A stretch of DNA of 64,000 nt from Mogibacterium sp. (lineage in GTDB: Bacteria > Bacillota > Clostridia > Peptostreptococcales > Anaerovoracaceae), in contig JAFRGC010000050.1 of NCBI GenBank assembly GCA_017434025.1, positions 1 to 64,000 of the forward strand, written 5' to 3'. Both the position numbers and the translations under genes were made by a program. How positions within the stretch are numbered: the stretch's first letter is position 1; every line of letters begins with the position of its first letter. Positions 1-7,208 of this stretch are shown in pieces. A model generated the notes under the pieces. That model was not told the origin of the DNA. It was given only the letters and a program-made list of their open reading frames with translations, and did no database searches.

Positions 1-230
1 CGGATTTCCGCTTCTGCCTTGACAGCGTCATCTCCGGCATATCCGATTTCTGTCATAGTGCAGCCTTCCCAGTCGCTGAAATATGTAAAGACTTCCTGTA
101 CAGCGTTATCATAATCATCACCGTTAAAGTAGCGAGATGAGAACGAGCCTACCTTTACAGACGAGCCCCCACAAGCTGCAAGACATAACACTGCAATGGT
201 AAGCATCACACCGATAATTAATTTCTTCAT
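1..230 (-). CDS. Putative lipoprotein, C-terminus beyond window edge
   Basis: The visible 76 residues open with a lipoprotein signal peptide: two lysines, a hydrophobic stretch and a lipobox ending in Leu-Ala-Ala-Cys at about residue 19, followed by Gly-Gly-Ser-Ser. It should therefore be lipidated and held on the outer face of the membrane. The ATG at 228-230 is preceded by AAAGGAG at a good distance. The mature part (Arg-Tyr-Phe-Asn-Gly-Asp-Asp-Tyr onward) does not match a family I can name. The gene continues leftwards out of the window. Its promoter overlaps a Fur-box-like sequence, so metal-dependent control is possible. Confidence 0.8.
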   Translation of the reverse strand, partial: MKKLIIGVMLTIAVLCLAACGGSSVKVGSFSSRYFNGDDYDNAVQEVFTYFSDWEGCTMTEIGYAGDDAVKAEAEI

Positions 231-251
231 TAATGTGTCTCCTTTCTCAAA

Positions 252-287
252 GCAATTATCATTATCCATCATATTTTTCCCACTCAA
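252..287 (-). promoter_or_regulatory. Promoter with Fur-box-like site for the lipoprotein
   Basis: On the minus strand a -35 TTGAGT (282-287) and a -10 TAATGA (259-264) are separated by 17 bp. The -10 lies inside GATAATGATAAT (255-266), which equals the first 12 bases of the 19-bp Fur consensus; the second half of the consensus is poorly kept. A repressor bound here would block the promoter. Fur, or a relative such as Zur or PerR, is an inference. Confidence 0.45.
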
Positions 288-429
288 GCAGAGCGCTTTT
301 GCTTACTTCTTTTTCTTTGGTGCCGGCAATTTGAGAAGTCCCTTAAAATATAGTGCTGCAATTTCAACGCTTTGTGGCATCGTGCGTACGAGGATGTATC
401 CAACCACTTCCAATCAAATCCAACGACCA

Positions 430-463
430 AAAAATGAGAAAACCGCTGGAATTCCAACGGTTT
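430..463 (-). terminator. Intrinsic terminator after tRNA-Ala
   Basis: Minus-strand hairpin with arms AAACCG-TGGAA and TTCCA-CGGTTT, interrupted by one mismatch, followed by a T-rich tail ending in TTTTTT. It lies four bases after the encoded CCA of the tRNA gene. Confidence 0.8.
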
Positions 464-466
464 GAG

Positions 467-542
467 TGGTGGAGCGTACGAGGCTCGAACTCGTGACCTC
501 CTGACTGCCAGTCAGACGCGCTCCCAGCTGCGCTAACGCCCC
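467..542 (-). tRNA. tRNA-Ala(GGC)
   Basis: A 76-nt cloverleaf on the minus strand with encoded CCA. The acceptor stem GGGGCGT/ACGCTCC contains the G3-U70 wobble pair that identifies alanine tRNAs. The anticodon loop is CTGGCAG, giving anticodon GGC (codons GCC and GCU). The T arm is ACGAG-TTCGAGC-CTCGT. It has its own promoter and terminator and is transcribed away from the aconitase X genes. Confidence 0.95.
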
Positions 543-559
543 TCGATCCGAACATGGAT

Positions 560-588
560 AGTATACCACCTTGATAGTGCCTTGGCAA
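560..588 (-). promoter_or_regulatory. Promoter of tRNA-Ala
   Basis: Minus-strand -35 TTGCCA (583-588) and -10 TATACT (560-565) with a 17-bp spacer, 18 bp before the tRNA 5' end. Confidence 0.8.
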
Positions 589-610
589 TCTGATTGTGAT
601 AAAATATACC
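582..610 (+). promoter_or_regulatory. Possible promoter of the aconitase X operon
   Basis: Plus-strand TTGGCA (582-587), 17 bp, TATACC (605-610). The -35 overlaps the -35 of the divergent tRNA-Ala promoter almost base for base, so the two units may compete for RNA polymerase. The -10 matches only four of six consensus bases. Confidence 0.4.
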
Positions 611-657
611 CGATACAGATACTGGTTGCCAGCAACAGAAGAGAGGAGATGAGGCTC

Positions 658-1944
658 TTGAAGTATAAAATGGAACTGACCGCAGAGCAGAAAGCTATCC
701 TTGAAGGTTCCAAGGGTGAGACTCTTGCCAAGGTCATGGAATCTCTGGTACGTTACGGCGAGCTGTTCGGCGCTACTGAAATGGTGCCGATCAGCAGTAA
801 GTATAATCATCTTGTTACTTCTTTCGGACTTAAGGCTCTTGGCCCTGTATATGAACTCATGGACAAGCTGCTCGAAGCAGGCGCTCCATCGGGCCAGAAG
901 TTCACGGTAGATCCTAAGCCGCTCGACAAGAACGTTCCGAGCAATATTGCACAGGATGTCGTGTTCAAATTCTTCATGTACAGCAGACAGAAAGACTATG
1001 AGAAGCAGCTAGCAGATCTGGGACTGCTGTCAGATAACGCGTTTACCTGTACATGCTATATGGATGAAGTAGGCAACAAGCCTGGATACGGCGAAGTCCT
1101 CAGCTGGTCTGAGTCTTCGGCTGTCGTGTACGCGAATTCAGTACTTGGCGCAAGGTGCAACCGCAACTCCGGCATCATCGATCTGATGGGATCCGTTATC
1201 GGATATGTGCCGAAATTCGGTCTGCTGACTGATGAAGGCCGCAAGGCTGACTGGATCGTCGAAGTGAAGACCAGCAAGAAACCTGAAGCTCAGCTGCTCG
1301 GATCTGCGATCGGAATGAAAGTGATGGAGGATGTTCCATTTGTCAGAGGACTCGACAAATGGCTGGGCAATGAACTCGATGACGAGGCTTGCACATATCT
1401 CAAAGATTTCGGCGCAGCGACAGCTTCCAATGGAGCAGTCGGCCTGTATCATGTCGAAGGACTTACACCGGAAGCGGTCAAACTGGGCGAATCGCTTATC
1501 AAACCTGACGCAAAGACATATGTGATCGATGATGCGGAACTGGAGCGCGTCTACAGAGAGTATCCAGTCATCTGGAAGGATAAGGATGCAAAGCCAAAAC
1601 TGTGCTTCATGGGATGCCCGCACATGAGTCTCCAGCAGCTCAAAGACTGGACGGATAAAGTCGAGGCAGGGCTGAAAAAGAGCGGAGCGAAGAAAGTCGG
1701 TATTCCGACAGTATTTACCGCTGCTCCGGCTGTTCTGGAGGAATTCGGACGTACTCCATACGCAGCGAGACTTAAAGCGACAGGAGTCATCACATCCTAT
1801 ATCTGCCCATTGATGTACATGAACAACCCGCTCAGCGAGAAGATGCCTGTCATAACTTCGAGCAATAAGCTCAGGACTTACACATCGGCGCGCTACTATA
1901 CCGATGATGAGATCCTTGATCAGATAACGAAGGGAGGGAAGTAA
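658..1944 (+). CDS. Aconitase X large subunit (catalytic, DUF521 family)
   Basis: About 428 residues, matching the AcnX catalytic domain in length and motifs, including a C-terminal Cys-Phe-Met-Gly-Cys-Pro-His segment and several cysteines that could ligate an iron-sulfur cluster. AcnX enzymes dehydrate or isomerise hydroxy acids: known members act on cis-3-hydroxy-L-proline or on mevalonate 5-phosphate. The substrate here cannot be read from sequence. No proline-catabolism gene is nearby and the genome has dxr (MEP pathway), so neither role is supported by context. I prefer TTG 658 as start, because GAGAGGAG at 641-648 is correctly spaced for it; ATG 649 is too close and ATG 670 too far. The small subunit follows after one base. 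Confidence 0.85.
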   Translation: MKYKMELTAEQKAILEGSKGETLAKVMESLVRYGELFGATEMVPISSKYNHLVTSFGLKALGPVYELMDKLLEAGAPSGQKFTVDPKPLDKNVPSNIAQDVVFKFFMYSRQKDYEKQLADLGLLSDNAFTCTCYMDEVGNKPGYGEVLSWSESSAVVYANSVLGARCNRNSGIIDLMGSVIGYVPKFGLLTDEGRKADWIVEVKTSKKPEAQLLGSAIGMKVMEDVPFVRGLDKWLGNELDDEACTYLKDFGAATASNGAVGLYHVEGLTPEAVKLGESLIKPDAKTYVIDDAELERVYREYPVIWKDKDAKPKLCFMGCPHMSLQQLKDWTDKVEAGLKKSGAKKVGIPTVFTAAPAVLEEFGRTPYAARLKATGVITSYICPLMYMNNPLSEKMPVITSSNKLRTYTSARYYTDDEILDQITKGGK

Positions 1945-1945
1945 G

Positions 1946-2389
1946 ATGAGAGCATTCAAAGGAAGAGTCGTTGTTCCGGGCAGAGTAGCTGCTGAAGTGC
2001 TCGTATCCCGCCAGGGACTCAATACACTTGCTTCGTTCCAGAAGGCGCTGCAGTTCGGCGACAAGAAGGCGACTTGCGGAGACCAGAACAATTCCGATCT
2101 CTACGGTAAGCAGATGGCCGGCAAGGCACTGTGTCTGCCGCAGACCATAGGATCCACTACCGGCGGACTTGTCATTTACTGTGCATGTTCTATGGGGCGT
2201 CAGCCGGCATGCATGCTTTTCTCCAAGCCGATAGACTCACTGGCAGCAGCGGGAACAGTGCTTGCGGATGTCTGGCTGGACAATGTGAAAATGCCTGTTA
2301 TTGATTCGCTCGGCGATGAATTCCTGGAGTATGTACAGGACGGCATGAACGTCGTGGTACAGGAAGACGGAAACATCCTGGTCGGCTAG
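1946..2389 (+). CDS. Aconitase X small subunit (swivel domain, DUF126)
   Basis: 147 residues forming the mobile swivel domain that closes over the AcnX active site. The segment Pro-Gln-Thr-Ile-Gly-Ser-Thr-Thr-Gly-Gly is the family hallmark and includes the serine expected to contact substrate. Its ATG follows the stop of the large subunit by a single base, with GGGAGGGAAG upstream, so the two are translationally coupled and form the two-subunit (type II) arrangement. In type I enzymes the domains are one polypeptide. Confidence 0.88.
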   Translation: MRAFKGRVVVPGRVAAEVLVSRQGLNTLASFQKALQFGDKKATCGDQNNSDLYGKQMAGKALCLPQTIGSTTGGLVIYCACSMGRQPACMLFSKPIDSLAAAGTVLADVWLDNVKMPVIDSLGDEFLEYVQDGMNVVVQEDGNILVG

Positions 2390-2405
2390 ATCTCGGGATA
2401 TCAGC

Positions 2406-2434
2406 TTGATATAACAAGCGAATAGTGATACGAT
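2406..2434 (+). promoter_or_regulatory. Promoter of the NifX-FKBP fusion gene
   Basis: TTGATA (2406-2411), 17-bp spacer, TACGAT (2429-2434). The predicted transcript starts near 2441, at the foot of the hairpin described next. Confidence 0.6.
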
Positions 2435-2439
2435 ATGAA

Positions 2440-2479
2440 AACCGGTGTTTCAGGGCGGCAGCGTCAGGGAGCACCGGTT
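2440..2479 (+). promoter_or_regulatory. 5' UTR hairpin of unknown function
   Basis: Arms AACCGGTG and CACCGGTT are perfectly complementary (8 bp) around a 24-nt loop that holds two CAGGG copies. It begins at the predicted transcript start and ends 35 nt before the fusion gene. No U-tract follows, so it is not a terminator. It could protect the mRNA end or bind a ligand or protein; nothing in the sequence decides this. Confidence 0.5.
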
Positions 2480-2514
2480 CACAAAGTTTATAGAAAACAA
2501 AGGGGATTCAAATA

Positions 2515-3393
2515 ATGAGAATAGCTGTAACATACGAAGACGGCAATGTATTCCAGCATTTCGGAAGAACTGAGAACTTCAAGATCTATGAAGTTGAGGA
2601 CGGGAAAGTCATTTCAAGTGAAGTGATGAATTCAAACGGAGTCGGACATGAAGCACTGGCATGGCTCCTCAAGGACAGCAATATAGATGTACTGATCTGC
2701 GGAGGAATGGGACAGGGCGCTCAGGACGCGCTGGCTGAGGCAGGCATCGAGGTCTGCGCAGGAGCATCCGGCAATACAGATGAAGCGGTAGCTGCTTATC
2801 TTGCAGGCGAGCTGGTCAACACAGGAGTGAACTGCGACCATCATGATCACGAGCATGAACACGAACATCATCACGAAGAGAGCCAGGGGTGCGCAGGATG
2901 CGGATCAGGTGATCTGGGAGGATGCAGCGGCTGTCCTGGATGCGGTGAACCTATGTATATGTTCGAGGGAACGAATGTAGGCAAGACCGTAAGAGTGCAC
3001 TACAGAGGAACCTTCAACGACGGTGAACAGTTTGATGCTTCTTATGACCGCGGAGAACCGCTGGAATTCGTGTGTGGAACAGGCATGATGATCCCTGGAT
3101 TTGACCGCGCTGTTGCTGAGCTTGGCATCGGAGAGGTGATCGATGTACACCTTATGCCTGAGGAAGCTTACGGAATGCCTGACCCAAGAATGGTCATCAC
3201 AGTCGAGAAGTCCATCGTGACCGGATCAGAGGATCTGGAAGAAGGAGATAAGGTTTTCCTGCAGGATCAGCTCGGCAGACCGTTCCAGGCACTTGTCACT
3301 GCTGTAGATGATGTCAACGTGACTTTCGACTGCAACCACGAGATGGCAGGTAAGGAACTGAACTTCAGGATCGAGATGGTAGACATCCTGTAG
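2515..3393 (+). CDS. NifX-like domain / His-Cys linker / FKBP prolyl isomerase fusion
   Basis: 292 residues in three parts. Residues 1-105 form a dinitrogenase iron-molybdenum cofactor (NifB/NifX-like) domain. About residues 107-121 are almost all His, Asp and Glu, and residues 125-144 carry eight cysteines, several as Cys-x-x-Cys; together they look like a metal-binding linker. Residues 150-292 form an FKBP-type peptidyl-prolyl isomerase of SlyD style, with the inserted flap domain. SlyD itself handles nickel through a His/Cys-rich tail, so this protein probably combines metal or cluster binding with folding activity in the cytoplasm. The start has AAAGGGGATT upstream. No nitrogenase or hydrogenase gene is in the window, so the client is unknown. 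Confidence 0.85.
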   Translation: MRIAVTYEDGNVFQHFGRTENFKIYEVEDGKVISSEVMNSNGVGHEALAWLLKDSNIDVLICGGMGQGAQDALAEAGIEVCAGASGNTDEAVAAYLAGELVNTGVNCDHHDHEHEHEHHHEESQGCAGCGSGDLGGCSGCPGCGEPMYMFEGTNVGKTVRVHYRGTFNDGEQFDASYDRGEPLEFVCGTGMMIPGFDRAVAELGIGEVIDVHLMPEEAYGMPDPRMVITVEKSIVTGSEDLEEGDKVFLQDQLGRPFQALVTAVDDVNVTFDCNHEMAGKELNFRIEMVDIL

Positions 3394-3421
3394 TAATCGA
3401 CAGCAGCAGGGAGAGAGCGAG

Positions 3422-3958
3422 ATGCATCCGATCAAGCATTTCAAAACAATAACCGAACATCGCAGGCTCGTCCGCCACTATTGTTTCAAGCTGGGGCTGA
3501 TCAGACAGGGCCTGATGCACGACCTCAGCAAGTATGCGCCTGTTGAGTTCTTGCGTGGTGCCAAGTACTATCAGGGTTACAGGAGCCCTAATGATGCTGA
3601 GCGCAGGGAAACAGGCGTGTCGATAGCGTGGCTCCATCACAAGGGCCGCAACAAACATCACTTCGAGTACTGGATAGATTACCTGATCAACGAGGACGGG
3701 TCGATAGGATTTGGCGGCAACAAGATGCCAAAACGCTATGTGGCAGAGATGTGGTGTGACCGTGTGGCGGCAAGCAGAGTATATCTCGGAGACAAGTATA
3801 CTGATGCTGCGGCATACGATTACTATAATCGGGCCAGGAAGTGGACAATGATTCATCCTGAGACAGGTGCTGAACTCGAGAAGATGCTCAAGATTCTCAA
3901 AGATGAGGGTGAGGAAGCTGCGATCAGCTATATAAGGAAGTGGCTCAAAGAGAAGTAA
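3422..3958 (+). CDS. DUF5662 family protein
   Basis: 178 residues, rich in His, Tyr and Arg, with a His-Asp-Leu-Ser-Lys segment near residue 36 and later His-His and His-His-Phe clusters that could bind metal. I recognise it as the DUF5662 family common in Clostridia and their phages; its biochemical role is unknown. It follows the fusion gene after 28 bp, with GGGAGAGAG as ribosome binding site, and ends just before a terminator, so it is probably the last gene of that operon. Confidence 0.7.
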   Translation: MHPIKHFKTITEHRRLVRHYCFKLGLIRQGLMHDLSKYAPVEFLRGAKYYQGYRSPNDAERRETGVSIAWLHHKGRNKHHFEYWIDYLINEDGSIGFGGNKMPKRYVAEMWCDRVAASRVYLGDKYTDAAAYDYYNRARKWTMIHPETGAELEKMLKILKDEGEEAAISYIRKWLKEK

Positions 3959-3962
3959 TACA

Positions 3963-3995
3963 AAAAGTGACCGGACACATAGTCCGGTCACTTTT
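3963..3995. terminator. Bidirectional intrinsic terminator
   Basis: A perfect 14-bp stem, AAAAGTGACCGGAC and its complement, around a 5-nt loop. The outer A/T pairs supply a U-tract in either direction, so it can end both the plus-strand operon and the convergent hsp20 gene. Confidence 0.9.
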
Positions 3996-4017
3996 CACTA
4001 GAGAGAGATTTATTTGA

Positions 4018-4473
4018 TTAACCTTCGATCATGATTGTCTTCTTCTCAGGGAGCTCAGGCTCTTTCTCCTTAGGGAAGGTGAGTCTGAGAACTCCGTCTT
4101 CAAACTTAGCCTTGACGTCAGCCTCATCGATGCCTTCGCCTACATAGAAGCTTCTCTGCATTGCACCGCTGAATCTCTCCTGACGGAGCAGTTTGCCTCT
4201 CTTGTCCTTCTCATCTTCATTCAGAGTCTTAGCAGCTCCGACTACCAGATATCCATTATCCAGAGTCAGGCTGATCTCTTCCTTCTTGAAGCCCGGAAGA
4301 TCGATATCAAGTTCATAATTACCTTCGTTCTCATGAACATCGGTCTTCATCAGACCGTTTGCATGCTTGCCGTACAGTTTGCGGTCAACTCTGTCGAGGT
4401 CCCTGAAAGCAGGGAAGTCAAAATTCATAAAATCATCAAACAAATCATCGTTAAACAGTTTTGGATAGAACAT
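4018..4473 (-). CDS. Small heat-shock protein, Hsp20/alpha-crystallin family
   Basis: 151 residues. The N-terminal third is Phe/Asp-rich (paired Asp-Asp-Phe motifs), typical of small heat-shock proteins. The alpha-crystallin domain spans about residues 40-140 and contains Leu-Pro-Gly-Phe and the Gly-Val-Leu-Arg-Leu element near the end; the tail holds a Lys-Thr-Ile-Met-Ile segment in the place of the I-x-I anchor. It binds unfolding proteins without ATP. AAGGAGG lies 8 bp before the ATG. A CIRCE operator over the promoter shows control by the HrcA repressor. Confidence 0.95.
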   Translation of the reverse strand: MFYPKLFNDDLFDDFMNFDFPAFRDLDRVDRKLYGKHANGLMKTDVHENEGNYELDIDLPGFKKEEISLTLDNGYLVVGAAKTLNEDEKDKRGKLLRQERFSGAMQRSFYVGEGIDEADVKAKFEDGVLRLTFPKEKEPELPEKKTIMIEG

Positions 4474-4496
4474 AGTTTTGCCTCCTTAATTCCTTA

Positions 4497-4512
4497 CCGG
4501 ACATATCCGGTC
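4497..4512 (-). repeat. Inverted repeat in the hsp20 5' UTR
   Basis: ACCGGA-4 nt-TCCGGT between the promoter and the AAGGAGG site. It can form a 6-bp hairpin about 10 nt before the ribosome binding site. Its closing sequence resembles the terminator beyond the gene, which may be chance. Confidence 0.5.
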
Positions 4513-4529
4513 TTATCTTTGACAACTAT

Positions 4530-4571
4530 GTTATAGCACTTTTGTTAGCACTCGTCAATAGTGAGTGCTAA
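4530..4571 (-). promoter_or_regulatory. hsp20 promoter with CIRCE operator (HrcA site)
   Basis: TTAGCACTC-N9-GAGTGCTAA at 4545-4571 is an exact match to the CIRCE consensus. On the minus strand the -35 TTGACG (4553-4558) lies inside the CIRCE spacer, and the -10 TATAAC (4530-4535) follows after 17 bp. HrcA binding would occlude the promoter; heat relieves it. CIRCE usually serves groESL and dnaK; here it controls a small heat-shock gene. Confidence 0.95.
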
Positions 4572-4646
4572 CATTTTTAAAAATATTTTTTCCTTTTTCC
4601 ATTAATGTGATTTTGCGGTGAAAATAGGAGAATACTCGCCGTTTCG

Positions 4647-4655
4647 TGCTATAAT
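4647..4655 (+). promoter_or_regulatory. Extended -10 promoter
   Basis: TGCTATAAT, a perfect -10 with the TG extension, 54 bp before the RNase gene. No convincing -35 is present. A second TATAAT lies at 4682-4687. Confidence 0.5.
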
Positions 4656-4708
4656 ATGCTTTAAGATTGCAGTACTATGCGTATAATATGATCACGCGGA
4701 GGAAGCAT

Positions 4709-6319
4709 ATGAAAGTAACGTTTATCGGTGCTACTCACGAAGTCACCGGGTCATGTTCTCTCCTGGAAGTGGGAGGAAAGAATATTATCGTTGACTGTGG
4801 CATGGAACAAGGTGCCGACATTTTCGAAAACATTGAGATACCTGTTGCACCGGGAGATATCGATGCAGTAGTTCTTACGCACGCGCATATCGACCATTCA
4901 GGTAAACTTCCATTTCTCGTTGCTCATGGTTATTCCGGTCCTGTATACTGCACAGAAGCAACTGAACAGCTGTGCCGTATCATGCTCATGGATTCTGCTC
5001 ACATCCAGGAATCTGAGGCAGTGTGGCGTAACCGCAAAGCAGAAAGAGCTGGCGATGATGTTTTCGTACCACTATATACGACTGAAGATGTACAGAACAC
5101 GATGAAACTCTTCAGACCTTCCGGATATGAAGATGAAGTCGAGGTCTTCGATGGCGTTACCGTCAGTTATACAGACGCGGGACATCTTCTTGGATCATCC
5201 AATGTTCTGTTCAAACTGAAAGAAGGCAGTGAAGAACGGACCATACTGTTTTCCGGAGATATCGGGAATGAAGGCAAACCGCTCATCAAATCTCCACAGA
5301 AACCTCCTACGGCAGATTATGTCGTATGCGAGTCGACTTACGGTAACCGGATGCACCCTGCAAAGCCGGATTATCTGGGCAATCTGACAAGGATCATACA
5401 GAGCACTCTCGACAGAGGCGGCAATCTTGTCATCCCTGCATTTGCTGTCGGAAGAACACAGGAGATCCTGTACTATATCAGGATCATCAAGGAAGAAGGC
5501 CTGATACACGGGCATGACGGTTTCCCGGTCGTAGTGGACAGCCCGCTTGCAGTTGAAGCGACAAATATATATAGTACAGAGATGTACGAGTATTATAATG
5601 ATGAGGCGCTCGACCTGATCCGGGCAGGCATCAATCCGGTCACATTCCCGGATCTCAGACTATCTGTTACCAGTGATGAGTCCAAGGCGATCAACGATGA
5701 CAGAACACCGAAGGTCATCATTTCAGCATCGGGTATGTGTGAAGCCGGAAGAATCAGGCATCATCTCAAACATAATCTCTGGAGACCGGAATGTACGATT
5801 CTGTTCGCAGGATATCAGAGTCAAGGTACTGTGGGCTGCAAACTCCTCGATGGGGCTCCGACCGTCAAACTGTTCGGAGAAGATATACAGGTCAAAGCTG
5901 AGATCCAGAGAATCGAGTCTTTCAGCAGCCACGCTGATCAGAGAATGCTGCTCAACTGGGTGGCAGATGCATCTCCAGGTACGAGGCTCTTCGTGAATCA
6001 TGGCGAAGACAAGGTGACAGAGTATTTTGCAGAGGAAGCAGGGAAACTGATCGGCAAACCGGCTGTCGCTCCTTACAGCGGAGAAGTCTGGGATCTAATT
6101 ACTGATGAACTCGTTGACAGAGCTCCGGTCGTTCCGGTCATCAGAAAGGAAACACTGAGTTCCGGCTCCGGGAAATATAATGCAGTCTATGAAGATCTTC
6201 GCAGAGCCGGCAGTGGCCTGATGGATGTTATACGTGAGAGACAGGGCGGATCCAATAAGGAACTCAAGGCTCTGACCAAAGAAATTACGAAACTTATAGA
6301 GAAATACAGATTAGAATAA
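4709..6319 (+). CDS. Metallo-beta-lactamase/beta-CASP fold RNA-processing exonuclease
   Basis: 536 residues. The zinc-binding signature His-Ala-His-Ile-Asp-His sits near residue 56, with further metal ligands in Asp-Ala-Gly-His and Ser-Gly-Asp-Ile. The beta-CASP part and a C-terminal Ser-Ser-His-Ala-Asp motif follow. This is the architecture of the YcfI/CPSF-like RNA-metabolising hydrolases, distinct from RNase J. It should act on RNA in the cytoplasm; substrates are unknown. An upstream in-frame extension exists, but ATG 4709 has GCGGAGG at the right distance. murI follows after 17 bp. Confidence 0.85.
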   Translation: MKVTFIGATHEVTGSCSLLEVGGKNIIVDCGMEQGADIFENIEIPVAPGDIDAVVLTHAHIDHSGKLPFLVAHGYSGPVYCTEATEQLCRIMLMDSAHIQESEAVWRNRKAERAGDDVFVPLYTTEDVQNTMKLFRPSGYEDEVEVFDGVTVSYTDAGHLLGSSNVLFKLKEGSEERTILFSGDIGNEGKPLIKSPQKPPTADYVVCESTYGNRMHPAKPDYLGNLTRIIQSTLDRGGNLVIPAFAVGRTQEILYYIRIIKEEGLIHGHDGFPVVVDSPLAVEATNIYSTEMYEYYNDEALDLIRAGINPVTFPDLRLSVTSDESKAINDDRTPKVIISASGMCEAGRIRHHLKHNLWRPECTILFAGYQSQGTVGCKLLDGAPTVKLFGEDIQVKAEIQRIESFSSHADQRMLLNWVADASPGTRLFVNHGEDKVTEYFAEEAGKLIGKPAVAPYSGEVWDLITDELVDRAPVVPVIRKETLSSGSGKYNAVYEDLRRAGSGLMDVIRERQGGSNKELKALTKEITKLIEKYRLE

Positions 6320-6336
6320 TTCAAGAGGTACAGCAC

Positions 6337-7137
6337 ATGGACAACAGGCCAATCGGATTCTTCGATTCAGGCCTCGGAGGGCTTACTTCGGTACAGGAAC
6401 TGCACCGTCTGCTGCCCGAAGAGAAGGTAATATATTACGGAGATACTGCCAGGACACCGTATGGATCAAAATCACCTGAGACGATAAGACGTTTTGCAAC
6501 ACAGATTGTCGATTATCTGGTATCAAAAAATCCCAAGATGATCATCATCGCGTGCAATACCGTAACATCATGGGCGCTTGATTCACTCCGCGATAGATAT
6601 CCTGATATCCCGATCCTCGGTGTTATCAGACCGACTGTCCGTAAGGTGGTCGAGGATGGATGCAAGAAGGTTGGCGTCATAGCTACCAAGGCTACGATCG
6701 GAAGTGATGTATACGGCAAGAGCCTCAAAGCACTCGATCCGGACATAGAGGTCCACAGTCTTGCATGTCCGGCAATCGTTCCGCTTGTCGAGGAAGGTTT
6801 CATTGACGGAGAGATCATGGAACTCACGGTCAGACATTATATGGATGATTTTGTCAGGACCAATCAGTTTGATGATCTGATCCTGGGCTGTACGCATTAC
6901 CCGCTGATCGCAGGACATCTGAATAAGCTGTATCCAGGCATCAGACTTTACAATTCGTCTGCAGAAGTCATTCACGAAGCAAAGGATATCCTTACTGCCA
7001 GAGATATGCTCGCAAGTGGATCCGAACTCACAGACAGATATTACGCAAGTGACTTGTCAGATAACTTCATTTCAATGACGGATCTGCTCTTTTCCGGAAC
7101 AGATTTCAAGATTAAGTTCGTAAAACTTGAAGATTAG
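6337..7137 (+). CDS. murI: Glutamate racemase
   Basis: 266 residues, normal length. It interconverts L- and D-glutamate, supplying D-Glu for peptidoglycan. The two catalytic cysteines are visible in Ala-Cys-Asn-Thr (about residue 71) and Gly-Cys-Thr-His (about 186). The N-terminal Phe-Asp-Ser-Gly-Leu-Gly-Gly is diagnostic. The start is preceded by AAGAGGT. Confidence 0.96.
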   Translation: MDNRPIGFFDSGLGGLTSVQELHRLLPEEKVIYYGDTARTPYGSKSPETIRRFATQIVDYLVSKNPKMIIIACNTVTSWALDSLRDRYPDIPILGVIRPTVRKVVEDGCKKVGVIATKATIGSDVYGKSLKALDPDIEVHSLACPAIVPLVEEGFIDGEIMELTVRHYMDDFVRTNQFDDLILGCTHYPLIAGHLNKLYPGIRLYNSSAEVIHEAKDILTARDMLASGSELTDRYYASDLSDNFISMTDLLFSGTDFKIKFVKLED

Positions 7138-7208
7138 AAGAATTTCTAGTACAATCATAAGGCTGTTCGTATCATAGACATGATATATGGCATTAACGAG
7201 GAGTTGTT

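Noticed and set aside
384-483. Direct repeat GCGTACGAGG at 384-393 and inside the tRNA-Ala 3' end (474-483), as a possible attachment-site pair
   Set aside because: Only 10 bases are shared, no integrase gene is nearby and the 90-bp interval holds only a terminator.
2838-2877. His/Glu-rich codon repeats as a tandem DNA repeat
   Set aside because: Codons vary and the pattern is explained by a metal-binding protein segment in frame.
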